Made by a program: the position numbers and the translations under genes
From: Solicola gregarius
GTDB taxonomy: Bacteria; Actinomycetota; Actinomycetes; Propionibacteriales; Nocardioidaceae
Assembly (NCBI RefSeq): GCF_025790165.1
Contig: NZ_CP094970.1
Coordinates: 4,278,001-4,342,000, forward strand
Direction of reading: 5' to 3'
DNA length: 64,000 nucleotides
Shown: positions 18,549 through 25,058 of the stretch, one piece after another
Layout: each line of letters starts with the position of its first letter
Position numbering within the stretch: position 1 is the stretch's first letter
Notes under the pieces: model-generated
Databases searched by the model: none
What the model was told of the DNA's origin: nothing
Seen by the model: the letters and a program-made list of their open reading frames with translations, nothing else

Positions 18549-19201
18549 TGGCCAGCACGAAGACTCCCACCGGCACGTCCAACGGCACCTCCGGCAGGCT
18601 GCCGTCGACGCGCGAGCGGCGGCCCGCTCTTGCCGCGCTCGCGGTGCTCCTCATCGTCGGTGGTGCGCTCGCGAGCGCGTGGCTCGCGATGCAGTCCGGC
18701 CACCGGGCCGAGTACGTCCAGGTGGGGCGCGAGCTCGGTCAGGGCGCGGAGATCAAGGACGGCGATCTGGAGACCGTCGAGCTTCCCGAAGACTTCGACG
18801 GGGGCATCCCCGAGTCAGACAGGGAAGACCTCGTCGGGAAGTTCACCGCTACCCCGTGGACGCCCGGCATGGTCGTGGTCGACTCGATGGTCACCGACGA
18901 GAACGAGCTGAACAGCGAGTACTACCAGATCGCGCTGCCGGTCGATCCGGCGCTCGTACCCGAGCTCACGGCGGGTACGAACGTCGTGATCCAGTCGGGC
19001 GGCGACACCGCGATCGCGGGAACGGTCGCCGACGATGCGGCGGGTGGCGATGACGAGCTCGGTTCGGGGGACGCCTCAGCGGTGATCAGCGTGCCGACAT
19101 CGTGCGGTGCGCAGGTGACGAAGGCGAAGCAGGCCGATACCGCGGAGATCCTGGTGGCCGGTAACGCGGACGCACCCGAAGCAAGCAGCACGTGCGGCTG
19201 A
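18548..19201 (+). CDS. CpaB/RcpC-like SAF-domain protein of the Tad pilus system
   Basis: 217 residues, ATG overlapping the previous stop as TGATG. A basic start and one TM helix ('ALAVLLIVGGALASAWLAM') precede an SAF-type domain: 'RELGQGAEIKDGDLETVELP', 'TATPWTPGMVVVDSMV' and 'YYQIALPVDPALV' are its usual strand and loop elements. CpaB/RcpC proteins sit at the cell envelope and help assemble or localise Flp pili. Actinobacterial versions lack an outer-membrane secretin partner. Followed after 13 bases by the TadZ-like gene. Confidence 0.75.
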   Translation: MASTKTPTGTSNGTSGRLPSTRERRPALAALAVLLIVGGALASAWLAMQSGHRAEYVQVGRELGQGAEIKDGDLETVELPEDFDGGIPESDREDLVGKFTATPWTPGMVVVDSMVTDENELNSEYYQIALPVDPALVPELTAGTNVVIQSGGDTAIAGTVADDAAGGDDELGSGDASAVISVPTSCGAQVTKAKQADTAEILVAGNADAPEASSTCG

Positions 19202-19214
19202 GCGGGGTCGAGAC

Positions 19215-20018
19215 ATGGGACTGATCTCGGTTGCCTCGGCGAAGGGTTCGCCGGGGGCCACGACGACGGCGTTGGTGCTCGGTGCGCTGTGGCCGCGGCC
19301 CGTGGCCGTCGCCGAGTGCGACCCCGGCGGCGGCGACATCGCGATGCGGATGCCCGCTGCCGAGGGCGGCGTACTCGACCCCGAGCGCGGGCTGATGAGC
19401 CTGGCCGCCGCCGGTCGGAAGTCGTTGCATCCGGACCTCGTACTCCAACACGCGCAGACGATCGCAGGCGGGCTCGAGGTGCTCGTCGGCGTACGCGTAC
19501 CCGAGCAGGCGGTTGCGCTCAACCAGCAGTGGGCGCAGTTCGGGCCGCTGTTCGCGGGGCTCGAGGGTCGCGACGTGATCGCCGACCTCGGACGTGTCGG
19601 TGCGACGACGCCGCAGAACTCCCTGCTGGAGTCGTCGAGCGATGTCGTCCTCGTCGTCGACACCCAACCGAGCGCGGTCGTACACATGCGCGAACGGGCG
19701 CGGGCTATCGCGAGCAGGTTCACACCCCCGCGTGGGCCCCGTATCCACGTCGTCGTCGTGGCCGAGGTGAAGCGCCGCCAACCAGTGCGCGAGATAGCGG
19801 ATGCACTGGAGCGCTCCGATGTGAGCGTTGACGGTGTGCATCACCTCGCCGAGGATCCGAAGGGCGCGTTGTTCTTCGCCGGGCAGATCGAGGGCCGCCC
19901 CGACCGCACCAACCTCGTACGCACGGCACGCCCGGTTGTGGCCGAGCTCGCCGCAGCGACGGCTCCGTACTTCCAGCCCGGTGAGGCGTCGATGCAACAG
20001 GGAGGTGTCGCATCGTGA
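19215..20018 (+). CDS. TadZ/CpaE-like MinD-family protein with degenerate P-loop
   Basis: 267 residues. 'SVASAKGSPGATTTAL' at the N-terminus is a deviant Walker A in which the P-loop lysine is alanine. 'AVAECDPGGGDIA' corresponds to the A' motif and 'VIADLGRVG' to the switch II/Walker B region. TadZ/CpaE proteins place the Tad machinery at specific cell sites, and several are known to be atypical ATPases. It lies directly before tadA with a GTGA overlap, the usual order in Tad operons. It cannot be told from sequence whether it still binds nucleotide. Confidence 0.78.
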   Translation: MGLISVASAKGSPGATTTALVLGALWPRPVAVAECDPGGGDIAMRMPAAEGGVLDPERGLMSLAAAGRKSLHPDLVLQHAQTIAGGLEVLVGVRVPEQAVALNQQWAQFGPLFAGLEGRDVIADLGRVGATTPQNSLLESSSDVVLVVDTQPSAVVHMRERARAIASRFTPPRGPRIHVVVVAEVKRRQPVREIADALERSDVSVDGVHHLAEDPKGALFFAGQIEGRPDRTNLVRTARPVVAELAAATAPYFQPGEASMQQGGVAS

Positions 20019-21322
20019 CCGACCATGATCTCGTACGCCAGCTGCGCGTCCAGGTCGCCGACCGGCTGAACGAGCAGCGCCGCCGCGACCAGGCGACCGG
20101 CGTACCGGCGATGTCGGTGGAGGACGAGCGCGAGTACGCGCGCTCGCTGATCGTGCAAGTGCTCGAAGACCATGCCCGCTACGAGATCGCCGAGGGTCGT
20201 GCGCCGCTCGCCGCCGACGACGAAGCGGCTGTCGCGTCCGCGATCCACTCCGCGCTGTTCGGCGTCGGCCGGCTGCAGCCGCTGTTGGAGGACGCCGAGG
20301 TCGAGAACGTCGACATCAACGGGTGCGACAACGTCTTCGTGCAGTACGGCGACGGTCGAGAGGAGAAGCACCCGCCGGTCGCGGAGAGCGACGAGGAGCT
20401 TGTCGAGCTGATCCAGGTGCTCGCCGCCCATACGGGCCTCTCCAGCCGCCCGTTCGACTCGGCCAACCCTCAGCTCGACCTCCGTCTCCCGGATGGCTCG
20501 AGGCTGTCGGCGGTGATGAACGTCTGCGCGCGCCCGTCGGTGTCGATCCGTAAGGCACGCCTCGGCCGGGTCTTCCTCGACGAGCTGATCGCCAACGGCA
20601 CCGTCAGCCCCGATGTCGGCTCGTTCCTCAAGGCCGCGGTGGGCGCGCGCAAGAACATCATGATCGCGGGCGCGACGAACGCGGGCAAGACCACGATGCT
20701 GCGCGCCCTCGCCAACGAGATCCCCGACTACGAACGCCTGGTCACCGTCGAGCGCGCGCTGGAGCTGGGCCTCGGCGAGTACGAGGACCTCCACCCGAAT
20801 GTCGTCTCCTTCGAGGAGCGGCTGCCGAACTCCGAGGGGCTCGGCGGGGTCACGATGGCCGAGCTGGTACGCCGGTCGCTGCGCATGAACCCGTCGCGGG
20901 TGATCGTCGGCGAGGTCCTCGGCGACGAGATCGTCACGATGCTGAACGCGATGAGCCAGGGCAACGACGGCTCACTCTCGACGATCCACGCCAACTCTTC
21001 GCTCGAGGTCTTCAACCGCATCGGCACGTACGCGATCCAGTCGCGGGAGAAGCTGCCGATCGAGGCGACCAGCCTGCTGGTCGCCGGGGCGCTCGACTTC
21101 GTGATCTTCCTGCGTAAGCACAACGACTACACCACCGGTGGCGAGCAGATCCGCGTCGTCGAGAGCATTCGCGAGGTGGTCGGCCACGACGAGCAGGTGC
21201 TGTCGAGCGAGGTGTTCGCGCCGGACAACGAGGGCCGCGCGGTGGCGCATGCTCCGATTGCGAGCATCCGCGATCTCGAACAGCATGGCTACCAACCGCT
21301 CGTCCACGGGGCCTGGAACTGA
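20015..21322 (+). CDS. tadA: TadA/CpaF-type pilus assembly ATPase
   Basis: 435 residues, GTG in a GTGA overlap. Contains the N-terminal helical domain and a secretion ATPase core: Walker A 'GATNAGKTT' (~214), aspartate-box-like 'LVTVERALEL', Walker B 'PSRVIVGEVLGDE', and the histidine box 'LSTIHANSS'. The length is normal for actinobacterial TadA. This hexameric ATPase powers pilin polymerisation from the cytosolic face. It is followed by the two inner-membrane platform proteins. Identification is firm. Confidence 0.95.
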   Translation: MTDHDLVRQLRVQVADRLNEQRRRDQATGVPAMSVEDEREYARSLIVQVLEDHARYEIAEGRAPLAADDEAAVASAIHSALFGVGRLQPLLEDAEVENVDINGCDNVFVQYGDGREEKHPPVAESDEELVELIQVLAAHTGLSSRPFDSANPQLDLRLPDGSRLSAVMNVCARPSVSIRKARLGRVFLDELIANGTVSPDVGSFLKAAVGARKNIMIAGATNAGKTTMLRALANEIPDYERLVTVERALELGLGEYEDLHPNVVSFEERLPNSEGLGGVTMAELVRRSLRMNPSRVIVGEVLGDEIVTMLNAMSQGNDGSLSTIHANSSLEVFNRIGTYAIQSREKLPIEATSLLVAGALDFVIFLRKHNDYTTGGEQIRVVESIREVVGHDEQVLSSEVFAPDNEGRAVAHAPIASIRDLEQHGYQPLVHGAWN

Positions 21323-21324
21323 CC

Positions 21325-22203
21325 ATGTCTGATTACCGGATGGCATTGGCGCTGACCGCCGGCGCACTCGTCGGTCTCGGTGTCGTGGTGCTGGTACTCG
21401 CGATGATCGGGCTGCCGAAGCGCGATGTCACGCCGCGCAGCGTGCGCAGCCGCAAGGACGTCGAGCGGCAGACGAAGTTCGCTGTCGCCGGCGTGATCGT
21501 GTTCGCGGCGACGCTGGTCGTGACGCAGTGGTTGGTGCTCGCGGCAGTGTTCGGGGCCGTGGTGTTGTTCTGGGACCGCCTGTTCGGCGGTTCGCGGGTC
21601 GAGCGGCAGGCCATCGAGCAGGTCGAGGGCCTGGCCACCTGGACGGAGTCGCTGCGCGACACGATCGCGGGAGCCGTGGGCCTCGAGCAGGCGATTCCCG
21701 CCACCGCGGTCAACGCTGCGCCGTCGATCCGGCCGTCGCTCAACCTGCTCGTCGACCGGCTACGCGTACGCGAGCCGCTGCCCGACGCGTTGATGAAGTT
21801 CGCCGACGACCTCGATGACCCGTCGGCCGACCTCGTGGTCGCCTCGCTGATCCTGAACGCGCGGCTGCGCGGACCGGGCCTGCGGAGCGTACTCACCGCA
21901 CTGTCGCAGTCCGCCCGCGACGAGCTCGACCTGCGCCGCAGGGTCGAGGGCAGCCGGCGCAGTACGCGCCGCAGCGTGCTGATCGTCGTACTGGTGATCG
22001 GGGCGATGTCGGGATTCCTGATCCTGTTCAACCCGGGCTATGTCGAGCCGTACGACACGGCGCAGGGGCAGGTCGTGCTCGCGGTCGTACTCGCGCTCTA
22101 CGCGCTATCGATCATGTGGCTGCGCCGGCTGGCGGGCGTACGACAGCCGGAGCGCTTCCTCGTGCAGTCGCGCAAGCAGGTCGCCGAGGAGGCCGAGCGA
22201 TGA
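21325..22203 (+). CDS. tadB: TadB-like inner-membrane platform protein (T2SS F domain)
   Basis: 292 residues, two bases after tadA. TM helices lie near residues 8-28, 56-85 (two close segments), 218-236 and 245-262. Between them is a cytosolic T2SSF helical domain with 'ATWTESLRDTIAGAVGLEQAI' and 'DDLDDPSADLVVASLIL'. TadB and TadC form the platform on which TadA acts. It overlaps tadC by ATGA. Confidence 0.9.
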   Translation: MSDYRMALALTAGALVGLGVVVLVLAMIGLPKRDVTPRSVRSRKDVERQTKFAVAGVIVFAATLVVTQWLVLAAVFGAVVLFWDRLFGGSRVERQAIEQVEGLATWTESLRDTIAGAVGLEQAIPATAVNAAPSIRPSLNLLVDRLRVREPLPDALMKFADDLDDPSADLVVASLILNARLRGPGLRSVLTALSQSARDELDLRRRVEGSRRSTRRSVLIVVLVIGAMSGFLILFNPGYVEPYDTAQGQVVLAVVLALYALSIMWLRRLAGVRQPERFLVQSRKQVAEEAER

Positions 22204-23105
22204 TCCTGCAGATGGCCGCTGGTGCCCTGATCGGGCTCGGCTTCTTGTTGCTGATCTGGGTGCTCGCCAAGCCCGCTCCGGGCGTCGGCGCGACGCTCGC
22301 GCGGCTCGACGCCGGCCGACGATCGCAGCGGTCGGCGACGACGAGCGCAGCGGGCTCGCGGCTCGAGGCACGCATCGACGGCATGCGCGACGGCATCGGC
22401 GGGCGCATCGAGGCCGAGGCGCTGGCGCGCGGGATCAACCTCGACGCGACGCGTACGAACCTCGCAGTGATGAACAGGTCGATGGCCAGCCACCTCGGGC
22501 TGAAGGTGCTGCTCGCACTCGCCGCACTGGTCTGGTTCCCGATCGTGCTGTCCGCGGTGGGCATCTCCGTCGTCGGGCTACCCGCGATCGGGGTGATCGC
22601 GGCGGTGGTGCTCGCGTTCATGCTTCCCGATATGACGCTGCGCCGAGAGGCCGACGCTCGCCGGGCCGACTTCCGGCACGTGATGGGCTCGTTCCTCGAC
22701 CTGGTCGCCATGAACCTCGCCGGCGGGCGCGGCCTGCCGGAGGCGCTGATGGCGGCGTCGTCGATCGGCGACCACTGGGCGATGGTCCGCATCCGGCAGG
22801 CGTTGTCGAACGCCCGGATCATGGGCATGACGCCGTGGGAGGGCATCGCCGACCTGGGCAAGGAGCTCGGCGTCGACGAGCTCCGCGACCTCGCCTCGGC
22901 GCTGGCGCTGGCCGGAGACGAGGGCGCGAAGATCCGCACCTCGCTGATGGCGCGTTCCGACAGCATGCGGCGCAAGGAGCTTGTCGAGGTCGAGGGCGCC
23001 GCGGGCGAGAGCTCGCAGACGATGCTGCTCGCCCAGCTGCTGATGTGCACGGCATTCCTGATTTTCCTCGCCTATCCAGCGATCCAAGAACTGGGAGGAG
23101 CATGA
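22200..23105 (+). CDS. tadC: TadC-like inner-membrane platform protein (T2SS F domain)
   Basis: 301 residues from the ATG at 22200 (ATGA overlap with tadB). N-terminal TM (~5-22), two central TM helices (~100-140), then the T2SSF domain 'HVMGSFLDLVAMNLAGGRGLPEAL' and a last TM helix near the C-terminus ('LLAQLLMCTAFLIFLAY'). Partner of TadB. The 31 bases to the pilin gene contain GGAGGAG. Confidence 0.9.
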   Translation: MILQMAAGALIGLGFLLLIWVLAKPAPGVGATLARLDAGRRSQRSATTSAAGSRLEARIDGMRDGIGGRIEAEALARGINLDATRTNLAVMNRSMASHLGLKVLLALAALVWFPIVLSAVGISVVGLPAIGVIAAVVLAFMLPDMTLRREADARRADFRHVMGSFLDLVAMNLAGGRGLPEALMAASSIGDHWAMVRIRQALSNARIMGMTPWEGIADLGKELGVDELRDLASALALAGDEGAKIRTSLMARSDSMRRKELVEVEGAAGESSQTMLLAQLLMCTAFLIFLAYPAIQELGGA

Positions 23106-23136
23106 CCATGACCCATGTCAACGGAGGAGGTCGCTC

Positions 23137-23364
23137 ATGAGGCTCGTCAGACTACAGATGGACATTGCGCGGATGATGATCGTCCAGGCTCGGGGCTGGG
23201 CGGCGCGAGCGCGTCGCGAGGGGCGGAGTGACCTCGGCGCTTCGGCGATCGAGTGGGCGATCATCTCGGCAATCGTCGTTGGCCTCGCGCTCGGCGTGAT
23301 GTACGCCGTCAGGTCGGTTGTCCAGGACAACACGGACAAGATCGAGGACGGCTCAAACACCTAA
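23137..23364 (+). CDS. Flp-type prepilin
   Basis: 75 residues with a strong AGGAGG. A long, basic leader (~33 residues) ends in 'RSDLG|ASAIEWAII': a glycine before the cut site and glutamate at +5 are the class III prepilin features recognised by TadV/CpaA-type peptidases. One hydrophobic helix and a short polar tail follow. This is the expected major subunit of the Tad fimbriae. The leader is longer than usual. No prepilin peptidase gene is visible in the window, so it must be elsewhere. Confidence 0.85.
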   Translation: MRLVRLQMDIARMMIVQARGWAARARREGRSDLGASAIEWAIISAIVVGLALGVMYAVRSVVQDNTDKIEDGSNT

Positions 23365-23795
23365 TGCAGCAGCACATGGGCACGTCGCGTCCGCGCGACG
23401 ACCGAGGGGTCAGCGCCATCGAGTTCTCGGTCGTCGTGCCCATCGTGCTGCTGCTGATCTTCCTGACCATCCAGGCCGGCTTCTGGATGTACGGCCGCAA
23501 CAGCGCGCAGAGCGCCGCGCGCGAGGGCGTCTCGTACCTGCGGCTGGCCGGTGAGCACGTCGACCCGGAGTCGTTCAAGCTACAGGCCGAGAAGTACGCG
23601 TACGGCTACGCGACGAAGATCGGCGGCCTGGACGGCGTCGAGGTCGACTCCGATATCGATGCGGAAACGGGAAAGGTGACGATGACGGTGTCCGGGTCGA
23701 TGGACGCGCCCGCGGGTACCTGGACCGTCACCCAGACGGTGACCGCGACGCTGGAGAAGTTCCGTCCCGATGCGGGGTACGGCGATGGCGACTGA
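23364..23795 (+). CDS. TadE-like pseudopilin 1
   Basis: 143 residues, ATG overlapping the pilin stop (TAATG). 'DDRG|VSAIEFSVVVPIVLLLIF' shows the TadE prepilin-like signature (Gly before the cut, Glu at +5, Phe at +6) and a TM helix, then 'GRNSAQSAAREGVSYLRLAGE', a conserved TadE segment. The C-terminal half is extracytoplasmic and strand-rich. Minor pilin or anchor of Tad fimbriae. Confidence 0.88.
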   Translation: MQQHMGTSRPRDDRGVSAIEFSVVVPIVLLLIFLTIQAGFWMYGRNSAQSAAREGVSYLRLAGEHVDPESFKLQAEKYAYGYATKIGGLDGVEVDSDIDAETGKVTMTVSGSMDAPAGTWTVTQTVTATLEKFRPDAGYGDGD

Positions 23796-24225
23796 GCGCG
23801 GTACGGCGAGCCTGGAGCTGGTGATCCTGGCGCCGGTGATGTTCGCGGTGCTGTCGCTGATCCTGGTGTTCGGCCGTTACGCGGAGACCGAGGGCAAGAT
23901 CGACCAGGCGGCGCGCGACGGTGCCCGGGCGGCGACCGCGCAGAACAGCCGCTCCGAGGCCGAGACGATCGCGCGCAAGGTCGTCGACGAGGCGCTGGAG
24001 GACGCACCGGACTCGTGTCGCGACAACGTGGACGTCACGTTCGAGCTCGGGCCGAAGGCGTACGAGCAGGATGCCAGCGACGATCCGTCGGAGGTCTCGT
24101 ACATCTCGGTGCGCGTGCGCTGCGACGTCGACCTGACCGATCTCGGGCCGCTGCCGCTCGACAGCGCCACCATCGACCAGACCTTCACGAGTCCGCTCGA
24201 CCGCTATCGAGGGGTGGCCGAATAA
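23785..24225 (+). CDS. TadE-like pseudopilin 2
   Basis: 146 residues from the ATG at 23785, overlapping the previous gene by 11 bases; an upstream in-frame start at 23770 would add five residues. 'ERG|TASLELVILAPVMFAVLSLI' is a TadE signature with Glu at +5, followed by 'GRYAETEGKIDQAARDGARAA'. The extracytoplasmic part has cysteines near 'DSCRDN' and 'VRCDVD', which may form a disulfide. Paralog of the preceding gene. Likely minor pilin. Confidence 0.85.
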   Translation: MATERGTASLELVILAPVMFAVLSLILVFGRYAETEGKIDQAARDGARAATAQNSRSEAETIARKVVDEALEDAPDSCRDNVDVTFELGPKAYEQDASDDPSEVSYISVRVRCDVDLTDLGPLPLDSATIDQTFTSPLDRYRGVAE

Positions 24226-25058
24226 TGCAACGCCTTTGTCGGCTGGTGCCGACGCGTGACGACCAGAGCGGGTCGATCACACCGTTCGTGCTGATCGTGA
24301 CGATCGCGCTGTTCATGCTCGCCGGCCTGGTGATCGACGGCGGGCGGCAGATGAACTCGCGCTCCCGCGCGGTCGCGTACGCGCAGGAGGCCTCGCGGGC
24401 GGGTGCGACGGCGATCGACCTGACCAGCGACGTCGCGCTCGTCGACGAGGACGACGCCGAGGCCGCGGCGGCGCGGTTCTGCCAGGGGGCGATGGACCGC
24501 GACGACGACCTCGTGACCTGCGATGCGGAGCTGGTCAAGAGCGGGAACGAGACCGGCAACGACGTGTACGACGTCCAGGTGCGGACGACGATCGAGACCG
24601 AGGGCATCCTGAGCGGGATGTTCAACGTCGACGTGTGGACCGCGAACGGTGTCGCGCGGGCGCGGCCCATCCAGGGCGTGATCGAGCCGCAGTCGGGACA
24701 GCAGCTGACCAATGACCCGCCGACCACCGCACCGCCGTCCGGCAACCCGTTCCCGACGGGCGGTCCATCGGAGCCGCCGGACAAGTTGTATCGCTGCGAG
24801 GAGCCGTACTTCGACCCGTACGACCAGCACCACATCTGGCACGAGGGTGATAAGCCGCTCAAACCGCCGATCACGGAGAGCGCGCCGACGGCGGACGTGT
24901 TCTGCTGGCCGCCTTGGGTCGCGCCCAAGCCCGACAACGGCGATGGCAACGGCGACGGGAACGGCGACGGGAACGGCGACGGGAACGGCGACGGCAACGG
25001 CGACGGCAACGGCGACGGCAACGGCGACGGCAACGGCGACGGAGGACCCCACAGGTGA
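24225..25058 (+). CDS. TadG-like pseudopilin with Pro-rich region and NGDG repeat tail
   Basis: 277 residues, ATG at 24225 (TAATG overlap). 'DDQSGSITPFVLIVTIALFMLAGLVIDGG' is a TadG-like start; the +5 glutamate is absent (Pro), so processing by a prepilin peptidase is uncertain. The middle is extracytoplasmic with 'RFCQGAM', 'VTCDAEL' and a Cys pair further on. A Pro-rich region (~165-235) leads to nine NGDG repeats and a short end, GPHR. A wall-spanning or surface-exposed tail fits this composition. It may be a tip or anchoring component. Confidence 0.8.
   Translation: MQRLCRLVPTRDDQSGSITPFVLIVTIALFMLAGLVIDGGRQMNSRSRAVAYAQEASRAGATAIDLTSDVALVDEDDAEAAAARFCQGAMDRDDDLVTCDAELVKSGNETGNDVYDVQVRTTIETEGILSGMFNVDVWTANGVARARPIQGVIEPQSGQQLTNDPPTTAPPSGNPFPTGGPSEPPDKLYRCEEPYFDPYDQHHIWHEGDKPLKPPITESAPTADVFCWPPWVAPKPDNGDGNGDGNGDGNGDGNGDGNGDGNGDGNGDGNGDGGPHR
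24936..25043 (+). repeat. Nine tandem 12-base units encoding NGDG
   Basis: The unit AACGGCGACGGN is repeated nine times in frame inside the TadG-like gene; only the third base of the last codon and one GAT/GAC vary. Such arrays change length easily by slippage, so this region may vary between strains. Confidence 0.95.

Noticed and set aside
24936-25043. Regular 12-base repeats as a CRISPR array
   Set aside because: No spacers; units are contiguous and in frame inside a coding region.
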